Assembly (NCBI GenBank): GCA_900770665.1
Contig: CAAGKZ010000074.1
Coordinates: forward strand, 1 to 20,438
Length of the DNA: 20,438 nt
Direction of reading: 5' to 3'
Source: Bacteroidaceae bacterium
Lineage (GTDB): Bacteria; Bacteroidota; Bacteroidia; Bacteroidales; Bacteroidaceae
The notes under the pieces were generated by a model. It saw only the letters and a program-made list of their open reading frames with translations. It was not told the origin of the DNA and ran no database searches. The number at the start of each line of letters is the position of its first letter. Within the stretch, counting starts at the first letter, position 1. Shown one piece after another: positions 8,802 through 16,150 of this stretch. The translations under genes and the position numbers were made by a program.

Positions 8802-9956
8802 TTAGCAGATCTTGCGAGAACCGTCGCCGATTACTACATCGTAAACCTTTGGCTGCTTACCATACTTCTCCTGGTAACGCTTCTTGGCCTCCTCGATGAA
8901 TACCTCGTACAACTCCTCCTTAACAAGGTTGATAGTGCAACCGCCGAAGCCGCCACCCATCATACGAGAACCTGTTACACCGCAGTCGATAGCAACGTCT
9001 ACCAAGTAGTCGAGCTCCTCGCAGCTAACCTCGTAATCCTTGCTCAAGCCGAAGTGTGTCTCGTACATCTTCTTACCTACAGTCTCGTAGTCACCGGCCT
9101 CAAGAGCAGCGCAAACGTCGAGTACGCGAACAACCTCACCGATAACATATTTAGCGCGGTTGTAATCCTCGGGCTTCAACTCTGCCTTAACCTCCTCAAG
9201 CTGCTCGAAGCTTGCGTCACGCAAAGACTCAACCTCGGGGTGCTTAGCCTTGATAACCTCAGCTACGCGCTCGCAGCTCAAGCGACGCTCGTTGTAGGGT
9301 GAACCTACGAGCTCGTGCTTAACGCAAGTGTTCAAAAGAACGAGCTTGTAACCCTGTGGCTTGAATGGGAAGTACTGGTACTCCAAAGAGCGGCAGTCGA
9401 GACGGATGAGGCTACCTGCCTTGCCGAATACGCTTGCAAACTGGTCCATGATACCGCAGTTTACACCAACATAGTTGTGCTCAGTAGCCTGGCCAACCTT
9501 AGCAAGCTCGAACTTGTCAACCTTGTTGTCACCGAACAGGTCGTTCAATGCATAAGCATATGTGCTCTCAAGAGCTGCTGATGAAGACATACCAGCACCG
9601 AGGGGTACATCACCTGCAAATGCTGTGTTGAAACCCTTAACGTCAACGCCACGCTTGATCATCTCACGGCAAACACCGAAGATGTACTTTGCCCATGATG
9701 CGTGTGGAGCGTCCTCCTCCTTCAAGCCGAACTCAACATAGTCCTTCTCGTCGATAGAGTAAGCGCAAACCTTGTCTGTACCGTTTGGCTTGATTTCGGC
9801 CATGATACCCTTGTTTACAGCGCCTGGGAATACGAAACCGTTATTGTAGTCGGTGTGCTCACCAATGAGGTTGATGCGACCGGGAGATGCATAGATGCTT
9901 CCTGTTGTACCGTCGAAATGCTTGATAAAGCGGCTTCTTACAAATTCTATATCCAT
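8802..9956 (-). CDS. galK: Galactokinase
   Basis: This 384-residue cytosolic GHMP kinase phosphorylates alpha-D-galactose with ATP, the first committed step of the Leloir pathway. The motifs are complete: the galactokinase signature GRINLIGEHTDYNNGFVFP (about 27-44, with R27 and the substrate-contacting EHTDY), the ATP loop PLGAGMSSSAALE (about 118-130), the catalytic base D171 in CGIMDQFAS, and the third GHMP motif MMGGGFGGCTINLV near the C-terminus. Length is standard. It is the last gene of a minus-strand galM-galP-galK unit, 48 nt behind the transporter, and a strong terminator follows. galT and galE are not in the window, so the rest of the Leloir pathway must be encoded elsewhere. Confidence 0.97.
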   Translation of the reverse strand: MDIEFVRSRFIKHFDGTTGSIYASPGRINLIGEHTDYNNGFVFPGAVNKGIMAEIKPNGTDKVCAYSIDEKDYVEFGLKEEDAPHASWAKYIFGVCREMIKRGVDVKGFNTAFAGDVPLGAGMSSSAALESTYAYALNDLFGDNKVDKFELAKVGQATEHNYVGVNCGIMDQFASVFGKAGSLIRLDCRSLEYQYFPFKPQGYKLVLLNTCVKHELVGSPYNERRLSCERVAEVIKAKHPEVESLRDASFEQLEEVKAELKPEDYNRAKYVIGEVVRVLDVCAALEAGDYETVGKKMYETHFGLSKDYEVSCEELDYLVDVAIDCGVTGSRMMGGGFGGCTINLVKEELYEVFIEEAKKRYQEKYGKQPKVYDVVIGDGSRKIC

Positions 9957-10004
9957 AATCGTTATGTATTATATAGTTAAACAATAAGTTTTTTCAAATG
10001 ATTT

Positions 10005-11612
10005 TTACTTCTTTACCGGTTTTGAACCAACGAGTGCATAGTACAGCAGGTATGCAGCACAGAACACTACAACCCAGAAACTTGGGATGTAACCGAAGCT
10101 GTCGGCAACAAAACCCTGGATGAACATCATTACGGCGCAACCGAATACCATTGTCATGAAGATACCTGATGCAATAGCTGTGTACTTGCCAAGACCCTCA
10201 ACAGCCATGTTGAAGATAGCACCCCACATAACTGATGTGCAGAGACCTACAAGCAGGAATGCGAAGATACCTACAGGAATATCCTGCCAAATGAGTTCGA
10301 GCTTACCCCAATCGACACCTGGGAATGCAACGAGGATATCGGTTGGAGCGTACATACCGAAGATTACAAGTGCCAATGTTGCAATAGAAACGGTTGTAAT
10401 CATTGCGCGGCTTGATACCTTGCTACCGATAGATGCACCTACAAAGCGGCCGATGAGCATCATGAACCAGTAAACTGCCACAATCATACCTACAGTACCT
10501 GAGGGGATGCCGAGACCAGGATATTTCTTTGAAATCTTTGCACTGGTAATTGTGCCGTTCTCAATCTCTTTCTTTGTCTTGTTGAACTCCTTCTCGTCCA
10601 AGCCTGCAGCAGCATTATCAGGAATTACATCAGTAATTGCATTAGGTATGATATCTGTTGCATTGGCTTTTGTTGAATCGTTAGGTATGATTTCTGTGAT
10701 TGCATTAGGAATGACAACTGTTGCAGAAACTTCTTTTGCTTCCTCTGCGTTCTCCTTGCCTGCATTCAAATACATTCTTGTAGCCTGGTCGAGCGTGATA
10801 TCCTTTGCCTCGTACTGCTTGATGATTTCGGCTCTCGTGTCCAAAACATCCTTTGTCTCAGTGCTCAAGTACTGCTGAACGTAGTTGGGTACACCTACCT
10901 CAATACCCATGTAAAGGAAAATTGCCAATGCACCGAGAGCAAAGTGACGGTAACCCAAAGCCTTTCTTACCATGCTGAGGTCAACCTTGTCCTGCTCGGG
11001 CTCCTCAATCTTTGTAAAGAGGATAACGATGAATGCAACAACGAAGATTGCAAGGGCAATCATAAGCGCTGGAGTTGCATCGGCAATCTTTGCCTTTGTC
11101 GCATCAGCAATGAGCGCACCCATAAGAATGTAGCAGGCTACGGCAGCTGTAGAGTTGAATACACCACCAATCTGGATGAGCTGGTTACCTGACTTGCCGC
11201 CACCACCAAGGATGTTGAGCATCGGGTTCACAACGCAGTTGAGGATACACATACACAAACCTGCGATGAATGCACCGATGAGGTAAACTGTAAACACAAG
11301 ACCCAAGTTCTTCTCAACATCGAGCAAACCGCTTACCCACTGGATGAGGATACCTGCAGCACCTACGGTAAGACCGATAAGAGCTGTCTTCTTGTAACCG
11401 AACTTTGCAATGAGCATACCGGCTGGAATACCCATGACAAGGTAAGCAACGAAGTTACCGTAGTTACCAATCTGTGCGAGGACATTCGAGATGTCGCCCT
11501 GATTCTTGATGATGGTTGCCATTGGTGTACACAGGTTGGTCACGAAGGCAATCATTGCGAAGAGTGCAATCATTACTATAATTGCTCCCCATTGTTTCTT
11601 TTGATTACTCAT
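10005..11612 (-). CDS. galP: MFS glucose/galactose-type sugar transporter with periplasmic insert
   Basis: This 535-residue inner-membrane transporter of the FucP/GluP branch of the major facilitator superfamily probably brings in galactose or glucose with protons. Twelve hydrophobic segments can be followed, for example about 9-30, 51-72, 77-95, 104-126, 150-170, 181-200, 223-243, then after a gap 370-392 and four more up to the C-terminal LVGSKPVKK. Family members are usually near 420 residues. The surplus lies between segments 7 and 8 (about 250-368), a hydrophilic insert predicted in the periplasm that contains four copies of an A-T-x-x-I-P-N-like unit (about 297-332) and ends in KKYPGLGIPSG. 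The gene lies 40 nt after galM and 48 nt before galK, which supports galactose as substrate. The symbol is by context; it is not an orthologue of E. coli GalP, which belongs to another MFS subfamily. Confidence 0.88.
   Translation of the reverse strand: MSNQKKQWGAIIVMIALFAMIAFVTNLCTPMATIIKNQGDISNVLAQIGNYGNFVAYLVMGIPAGMLIAKFGYKKTALIGLTVGAAGILIQWVSGLLDVEKNLGLVFTVYLIGAFIAGLCMCILNCVVNPMLNILGGGGKSGNQLIQIGGVFNSTAAVACYILMGALIADATKAKIADATPALMIALAIFVVAFIVILFTKIEEPEQDKVDLSMVRKALGYRHFALGALAIFLYMGIEVGVPNYVQQYLSTETKDVLDTRAEIIKQYEAKDITLDQATRMYLNAGKENAEEAKEVSATVVIPNAITEIIPNDSTKANATDIIPNAITDVIPDNAAAGLDEKEFNKTKKEIENGTITSAKISKKYPGLGIPSGTVGMIVAVYWFMMLIGRFVGASIGSKVSSRAMITTVSIATLALVIFGMYAPTDILVAFPGVDWGKLELIWQDIPVGIFAFLLVGLCTSVMWGAIFNMAVEGLGKYTAIASGIFMTMVFGCAVMMFIQGFVADSFGYIPSFWVVVFCAAYLLYYALVGSKPVKK
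10618..10725. repeat. Imperfect 63-bp duplication inside the transporter gene
   Basis: ATTGCATTAGGTATGATATC and what follows at 10636-10662 recurs with a few changes at 10699-10725, an offset of 63 nt. Half-unit copies start at about 10618, 10642, 10681 and 10705 with TTAGG(T/A)ATGA or a close variant. Read on the minus strand they encode ATVVIPN, AITEIIPN, ATDIIPN and AITDVIPD. The phase is kept, so the repeat grew or shrank by whole codons. Confidence 0.75.
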
Positions 11613-11652
11613 AATTTAATTTTTTTTAATTTGTTGTTTTATTTAATGTATC

Positions 11653-12735
11653 TTATTTTTCTACACCAAATTTGTATACGGTTACCTGCTTGTATGTCTC
11701 ACCCGGGCAGAGTACCACGCTTGGGAAGTGCTGGCGGTTAGGTGAGTCGGGGAAGTGCTGGGCTTCGAAGCAGATGGCACTGCGCTTGGGGAATGTAGCT
11801 CCGTGTGCGCCGGCAAAACCGCTGTGCCAGTTCGATGTGTAAACCTGAACACCCGGTTCTGTTGTGTAAACCTCCATTGTGCGGCCGCTTACAGGCTCTG
11901 TCACCTTTGCGGCAAAGCTCAATTCACCAACTTCCTTCTTGTTGAGGACATAGCAGTGGTCATAACCTGCACCATGCTTAATCTGCTCCTCGTCGGCATC
12001 GATGCGTGCACCAACCGCTGTCGGGGTGGTGAAGTCGAACGCTGTGCCCTTAACAGGTGCTATGCAACCATAGGGTACCGATGTGTCGTCGATGGGTACA
12101 AAGAAATCGGCGTTGATTTCGCAAATGAGATTGTCAATTGTCGCTGTTGGATTCGCAATACCTGAGAGTGAGAAGAAACCGTGGCTTGTGAGGTTCACGA
12201 TTGTCTTTTTGTCGGTAGTTGCAGTATAGTCGATTTTGAGTTCGTTGTCGTCGTTGAATGTGTAGACAACTGTTACGTCGAGATTGCCGGGGAAACCCTC
12301 TTCCATGTCGGCCGACAAGTAGTGCAGTTTCAATGTCTGTGCGTCAGTCTGCTCAGCATCCCAAACTCTTGCGTGGAAGCCTGTGGGGCCACCGTGGAGG
12401 TGGTTGGGACCATTGTTGATGGCAAGATTGTACTCTGTACCGTCGATTGTGAACTTGCCCTTGCAGATGCGGTTACCATAACGGCCTACAAGTGTGCTGA
12501 GGAATGGTTCGGGACTGTTCAAAAGATTGTCGATGCTGTCGTGTCCCTGAATTACGTTGGCGTAGTTGCCGTTCTTGTCGGGAACCATGATGCTGCAGAT
12601 TGCGCCACCGTAGTTTGTGATAGCAACTTCGTTGCCCTGCTTGTTCTTGAGAATGAACAATGCTGTCTCCTTGCCGCCTATCTCCTTTTTGAAGTCAGCG
12701 GCCTTCAATTGTGAAAGATTTTCTGTACAACTCAT
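11653..12735 (-). CDS. galM: Aldose 1-epimerase (galactose mutarotase)
   Basis: This 360-residue enzyme interconverts the alpha and beta anomers of galactose so that GalK receives its alpha substrate. Family residues are visible: H114 in NHLHGGPTGFHARVWD, the catalytic acid H185 in LTSHGFFSLSG, D259 in GYDHCY, and the catalytic base E324 in CFEAQHFPDSPN. YTTEPGVQVYTSN is also typical. There is no convincing signal peptide (the N-terminus MSCTENLSQLKAADFKKE is polar), so the enzyme should be cytosolic, unlike some Bacteroidetes mutarotases that carry a lipoprotein or signal sequence. It is the first gene of galM-galP-galK, with a near-consensus promoter about 30 nt upstream. Length and motifs agree with the family. 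Confidence 0.95.
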   Translation of the reverse strand: MSCTENLSQLKAADFKKEIGGKETALFILKNKQGNEVAITNYGGAICSIMVPDKNGNYANVIQGHDSIDNLLNSPEPFLSTLVGRYGNRICKGKFTIDGTEYNLAINNGPNHLHGGPTGFHARVWDAEQTDAQTLKLHYLSADMEEGFPGNLDVTVVYTFNDDNELKIDYTATTDKKTIVNLTSHGFFSLSGIANPTATIDNLICEINADFFVPIDDTSVPYGCIAPVKGTAFDFTTPTAVGARIDADEEQIKHGAGYDHCYVLNKKEVGELSFAAKVTEPVSGRTMEVYTTEPGVQVYTSNWHSGFAGAHGATFPKRSAICFEAQHFPDSPNRQHFPSVVLCPGETYKQVTVYKFGVEK

Positions 12736-12767
12736 ATTTGTGTCAGTTATAAATAGCTATTCTTCTG

Positions 12768-12798
12768 CAAATAAAATAAAAAAAAGGTTTACCGCAAA
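12768..12798 (-). promoter_or_regulatory. Promoter of the galM-galP-galK operon
   Basis: On the minus strand TTTG (12795-12798) is followed after exactly 19 nt by TTTATTTG (12768-12775), one mismatch from the Bacteroidetes -7 consensus TAnnTTTG. The implied leader is about 25-30 nt. The promoter starts just beyond the T-rich tail of the folC terminator. No clear operator dyad is seen next to it. Confidence 0.68.
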
Positions 12799-12809
12799 GG
12801 AAATAAACA

Positions 12810-12860
12810 ATAAAAATCTGCAGAAAGGGAAATTGGTCTCATTTCGCCTTTCTGCAGATT
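12810..12860 (-). terminator. Intrinsic terminator after folC
   Basis: A perfect 14-bp repeat (12815-12828 with 12847-12860, AATCTGCAGAAAGG) extends through a one-base bulge by GAAAT/ATTTC to a 7-nt loop. On the minus strand the stem is followed by TTTTTATTG. It lies 34 nt past the folC stop and separates that operon from galM. Confidence 0.85.
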
Positions 12861-12894
12861 GTGTAAATGTTGCTTTTGTAGTGTTTTTGGACTT

Positions 12895-14187
12895 TTAGCT
12901 CCAGCACGACAGCAAATCGGCAACGATGAAGCAACTGCCACCTACGAATATGAAATCTGTTGCGGCACTCTCCTTGCGTGCGGCTTCTAGTGCACTCGCT
13001 ACGCTTGGGTAACTGTCGCCTTTCAAACCATATGATGCCGCCTTCGCCTGCAGTTCATTGGCAGGCATTGCACGTTTTATGCCGGCTTGCGTAAAATAGT
13101 ATCGGGCACTTGTGGGCATCATTGCAAGAACTGCCGAGATGTCCTTGTCGTTTACCATTCCGAACACTATTCGCAGTGCTGTGTGCCTTTTGCTTTCGCG
13201 CTCCAATTGCTCTACAATGTATTTTATGCCACCGGTGTTGTGCCCGGCGTCACACACCGTGCGCGGTGTCTGGCTTATAGTCTGCCAGCGTCCTGTAAAT
13301 CCGGTTGTGTGGCATACATTTGTAAAACCTTTTCGCACGCTGTCGGCGGTAATTGAGAAACCTTTGTCAATGAGAATCCTGATTGCCGAAAGCAGAGTGT
13401 TTGTGTTCTTTTGCTGGTAGTCGCCGCCAAGCTCTCCTTTAATGGTTCCGAATAGTGTGGTCTCGTATGTGAAGCCGCCTTCGGGCTGTGGCGTGGATGA
13501 CAATAACAGTGCCTCCTCTTCGGCAAAAGTAATTGGCGCACCGACTTCTTTGGCTTTTGTTGCGAATACCACTTTTGTCTCAGGTGTCGTCTCTCCAATA
13601 ACAACCGGTATGCCCGGCTTTATGATACCCGCCTTCTCACCTGCAATTTCTGCAAATGTGTTACCGAGGAACTGTGTGTGGTCGGGGCTGATGTTGGTTA
13701 TTATGCAGAGTTCGGGTGTGATGATGTTGGTGCAGTCGAGCCTTCCACCAAGCCCCACCTCTATTACTGCAATGTCAACTTCCTGCTCTGCAAAATAGTT
13801 GAATGCCATTGCTGTGGTCAACTCAAAGAACGAGGGTTGCAAGGGCTCGAAGAACTCCTTGTGTCTTTCAACGAAGTCGATAACATATTCTTTGCTTGCC
13901 ATTTTTCCGTTGACCTTGATGCGCTCTCTGAAATCGACAAGATGTGGCGATGTGTAGAGTCCCACCTTGTAGCCGCTCTCCTGCAGTATTGCCGCAAGTG
14001 TGTGCGACGTCGACCCCTTGCCGTTGGTTCCTGCCACATGTATTGTAAGGAATTTTTTATGCGGGTTGCCAAGGTGGTCGTCGAGCGCAACGGTTGTCGA
14101 CAATCCCTCTTTGTAAGCAGCACCGCCTACTTGCTGGAAGGGCGGTGCGCAGTTGAACAGATATTGGACGGTCTCGTCGTATGTCAT
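12895..14187 (-). CDS. folC: Folylpolyglutamate / dihydrofolate synthase
   Basis: This 430-residue cytosolic Mur-ligase-family enzyme adds glutamate to dihydropteroate and/or to folates, using ATP. The sequence shows the P-loop GTNGKGST (53-60), the FolC segment GLYTSPHLVDFRERI (about 76-90), EVGLGGRLD (about 143-151), the ISPDHTQFLG signature (about 166-175) and EKAGIIKPG (about 184-192). The C-terminal Mur-ligase domain includes CDAGHNTGG and FGMVNDKD. Length is normal. It starts 12 nt after the dnaJ stop and is probably cotranscribed with grpE-dnaJ, an association that is positional rather than obviously functional. A hairpin terminator follows. Whether it has one or both activities cannot be told from sequence alone; single FolC enzymes in bacteria are often bifunctional. 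Confidence 0.95.
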   Translation of the reverse strand: MTYDETVQYLFNCAPPFQQVGGAAYKEGLSTTVALDDHLGNPHKKFLTIHVAGTNGKGSTSHTLAAILQESGYKVGLYTSPHLVDFRERIKVNGKMASKEYVIDFVERHKEFFEPLQPSFFELTTAMAFNYFAEQEVDIAVIEVGLGGRLDCTNIITPELCIITNISPDHTQFLGNTFAEIAGEKAGIIKPGIPVVIGETTPETKVVFATKAKEVGAPITFAEEEALLLSSTPQPEGGFTYETTLFGTIKGELGGDYQQKNTNTLLSAIRILIDKGFSITADSVRKGFTNVCHTTGFTGRWQTISQTPRTVCDAGHNTGGIKYIVEQLERESKRHTALRIVFGMVNDKDISAVLAMMPTSARYYFTQAGIKRAMPANELQAKAASYGLKGDSYPSVASALEAARKESAATDFIFVGGSCFIVADLLSCWS

Positions 14188-14199
14188 ATCAATTATATG

Positions 14200-15351
14200 T
14201 TAGTCAAAGAAGTTTTTGAAACGGCGGAAAATCTTATCCTTTATGCTTTCGCTCGGACGGAAGTTGTCTGAGTTGCGGAACTCTTCAATCCTCTTCTTCT
14301 CCTCCTTTGAAAGAGTCTCGGGGATGTAGACGCTTATGTTGACAACGATGTCACCCTTGCCATATCCGTTGAGAGAGGGCAGTCCCTTTCCGCGCAGGCG
14401 AAGAACCTTGCCGGGTTGTGTTCCGGGGTCGATGGTAACCTTGGCCTTGCCGTCAATGGTGGGTATTTCGGCAAATCCTCCAAGTGCCGCTGTGGGAATG
14501 TCGAGCAAAAGGCTGTATATAAGGTCGTTCTCGTCGCGTACAAGGGTAGGGTGCTTCTCCTCTTCTACCAGAATGAGCAGGTCGCCCGGTATGCCGTTGT
14601 ACTTGCCGGCATTTCCTTTGCCGCGCATAGAGAGCTGCATGCCCTCGTATACACCTGCGGGTATGTTTACCTCAACAATCTCCTCGCCCATTGTGATGCC
14701 GTCGCCGTTACAGTGCGGGCACTTGTTTTTTATTATTTTTCCCTGGCCGTTGCATCGTGGGCAGGCAACCTCGCTGCGCATCATGCCAAAGAAACTTTGC
14801 TGTGTGCGTATTACGCGACCTGTTCCTTTACAGTCGGGGCAGGTCTCCACTGCACCATTCTCGGCACCGCTGCCGTTGCAGTGTGTACAGGTAACATACT
14901 TCTTCAGCTTGAATTTCTTTGTCACTCCGTTTGCAATCTCCTGCAAGGTGAGCTTTACTTTCACTCTCTGGTCGCTGCCGCGGTGTTTTGCAGGGCCTGA
15001 ACTGCCTCCGAATCCACCGAAACCGCCTCCGAATCCTCCGCGTCCGCCAAATATGTCGCCGAACATCGAGAAGATGTCGTTGATGTCCATTCCGGCGCCG
15101 CTGAATCCGCCGGCACCGCCAGCGCCGTTCACTCCCTCGAAACCGAACTGGTCATAACGTGCCTTCTTGTCGGGGTCGCTAAGCACGCTGTATGCCTCGG
15201 CGGCTTCCTTGAACTTCTCCTCGGCCTCCTTGTTGCCGGGGTTCTTGTCGGGGTGATACTGTATCGCCAGTTTGCGATATGCCTTTTTTATGTCGCTTGC
15301 CGACGCGTTCCTGTCCACGCCAAGCACTTCATAGTAATCTCTTTTTGCCAT
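14200..15351 (-). CDS. dnaJ: Chaperone protein DnaJ (Hsp40)
   Basis: This cytosolic co-chaperone stimulates the DnaK ATPase and delivers unfolded clients. I chose the start at 15351, giving MAKRDYYEVLGV and 383 residues; a longer frame from 15378 would add nine residues and overlap grpE. The domains in order are a J domain with HPD at 33-35, a Gly/Phe-rich linker (about 73-117), four zinc-binding CxxCxGxG repeats (C155/C158, C171/C174, C197/C200, C211/C214), the C-terminal substrate-binding domains, and an end in KIFRRFKNFFD. It is a type I DnaJ of normal length. It starts 10 nt after the grpE stop and is followed at 12 nt by folC. dnaK is not in the window. Confidence 0.97.
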   Translation of the reverse strand: MAKRDYYEVLGVDRNASASDIKKAYRKLAIQYHPDKNPGNKEAEEKFKEAAEAYSVLSDPDKKARYDQFGFEGVNGAGGAGGFSGAGMDINDIFSMFGDIFGGRGGFGGGFGGFGGSSGPAKHRGSDQRVKVKLTLQEIANGVTKKFKLKKYVTCTHCNGSGAENGAVETCPDCKGTGRVIRTQQSFFGMMRSEVACPRCNGQGKIIKNKCPHCNGDGITMGEEIVEVNIPAGVYEGMQLSMRGKGNAGKYNGIPGDLLILVEEEKHPTLVRDENDLIYSLLLDIPTAALGGFAEIPTIDGKAKVTIDPGTQPGKVLRLRGKGLPSLNGYGKGDIVVNISVYIPETLSKEEKKRIEEFRNSDNFRPSESIKDKIFRRFKNFFD

Positions 15352-15361
15352 ATTGTGTATA

Positions 15362-15934
15362 TTATTCGCCCACGGCAACCTTTGCGTGGCGTATTACTTT
15401 GTCGTTCAGTGTGTAGCCGGCTTGAACGCAGTCGAGCACTTTTCCCTTGAGTTCCTCGGTTGGTGCCGGTATGATTGCTATAGCCTCGTGGTAATCGGTG
15501 TCGAATGTCGCACCTTCGGTCTCAATCTTCTGCAGGCCGTTCTGCTTCAATATTCCAACGAACTTGTTGTAGATGAGTTCAATGCCGGTCAATATTTCTG
15601 CGGCGTTCTCATCCTTTGACATGTTTGCAAGCGCTCTCTCGAAATCGTCGAGCACCGGCAGTATCGACTCGATGGCGCGTTCGCCGCCATTCTTTATGAG
15701 TTCGGCCTTCTCTTTTACTGTGCGCTTGCGGTAGTTGTCGAACTCGGCAACCTGGCGCAGATATTTGTCCTCGAGTGTGATTATTTTTTCATTTGCCTCG
15801 TCGAGCTGCTTCTGCAACATCTCCTCTGCTGTAAGTTCCACGCTCTCCTCCTGCTGCTCGCAAGCCTCCTCGTTAACGCCGTTTTCGGTCTCGTTAACAA
15901 CTTCATCCAAAATTTCTTTATCTTTTTCGCTCAT
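15362..15934 (-). CDS. grpE: Nucleotide exchange factor GrpE
   Basis: This 190-residue cytosolic protein releases ADP from DnaK in the Hsp70 cycle. It has an acidic N-terminal tail (about 1-37), a long coiled-coil helix (about 38-105, containing EFDNYRKRTVKEKAEL) and the beta-rich head (about 135-190, with GATFDTDYHEAIAI and VLDCVQAGYTLNDKVIRHAKVAV). Length and layout are standard. It is the first gene of grpE-dnaJ-folC and lies 10 nt ahead of dnaJ. A consensus Bacteroidetes-type promoter sits about 70 nt upstream. No CIRCE element (TTAGCACTC-N9-GAGTGCTAA) is present, so heat control through HrcA at this site is not supported. Confidence 0.96.
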   Translation of the reverse strand: MSEKDKEILDEVVNETENGVNEEACEQQEESVELTAEEMLQKQLDEANEKIITLEDKYLRQVAEFDNYRKRTVKEKAELIKNGGERAIESILPVLDDFERALANMSKDENAAEILTGIELIYNKFVGILKQNGLQKIETEGATFDTDYHEAIAIIPAPTEELKGKVLDCVQAGYTLNDKVIRHAKVAVGE

Positions 15935-16001
15935 AGTTCAAATGTTTTCTACTTCAATTATAACAAATAGTGTGCCATTGCTGTTTTGGCAGAAATTGTG
16001 G

Positions 16002-16032
16002 CAAAGATACCGCTTTTTTGTGTGACATCAAG
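16002..16032 (-). promoter_or_regulatory. Promoter of the grpE-dnaJ-folC operon
   Basis: On the minus strand CTTG (16029-16032, three of four matches to TTTG) is followed after 19 nt by TATCTTTG (16002-16009), a full match to TAnnTTTG. The leader before grpE would be about 60 nt. The dyad TGACA-N5-TGTCA (16023-16037) covers the upstream element. Confidence 0.72.
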
Positions 16033-16037
16033 TGTCA
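16023..16037. promoter_or_regulatory. Possible operator over the grpE -33 element
   Basis: TGACA TCAAG TGTCA is a perfect 5+5+5 dyad on top of the -33 element of the grpE promoter. Its place would suit a repressor. The arms are short, so chance is possible. Confidence 0.3.
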
Positions 16038-16065
16038 TATTGGCAGATTTTGATTTTTTCTCGTA

Positions 16066-16079
16066 TCGCACCTGTGCGA
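16066..16079. promoter_or_regulatory. 14-bp palindrome upstream of the helicase promoter
   Basis: TCGCAC CT GTGCGA has perfect 6-bp arms around a 2-nt spacer, 18 nt before the TTTG of the plus-strand promoter and between the two divergent promoters. Its G/C content stands out in an AT-rich gap. It could be a protein-binding site; no U-run follows, so a terminator is unlikely. Confidence 0.35.
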
Positions 16080-16097
16080 ATTGCCGAGTTTTCTATT

Positions 16098-16127
16098 TTT
16101 GATATATTGTTTTTTGATGTATCTTTG
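16098..16127 (+). promoter_or_regulatory. Promoter of the helicase-PHP-EptA-like unit
   Basis: TTTG at 16098-16101 is followed after 18 nt by TATCTTTG at 16120-16127, a full match to the Bacteroidetes -7 consensus. Transcription would start about 15-20 nt before the ATG at 16151. Confidence 0.75.
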
Positions 16128-16150
16128 CAATTAAATATTATAGTGAAGTA

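Noticed and set aside
10618..10725. CRISPR-like short repeats
   Set aside because: The repeats are imperfect, in coding phase and inside the transporter gene, with no spacer pattern or cas gene.
14336..15157. 273-residue plus-strand open frame opposite dnaJ
   Set aside because: It is proline-rich because it reads the Gly-rich linker and zinc region of dnaJ backwards; the dnaJ frame has all family motifs.
15352..15378. Longer dnaJ start giving nine extra residues
   Set aside because: The DnaJ family begins at MAKRDYYEVLG; the longer form would overlap grpE and adds residues not found in the family.
15935..16150. CIRCE-type heat-shock operator before grpE
   Set aside because: No TTAGCACTC/GAGTGCTAA arms are present; the dyads seen have different sequences.
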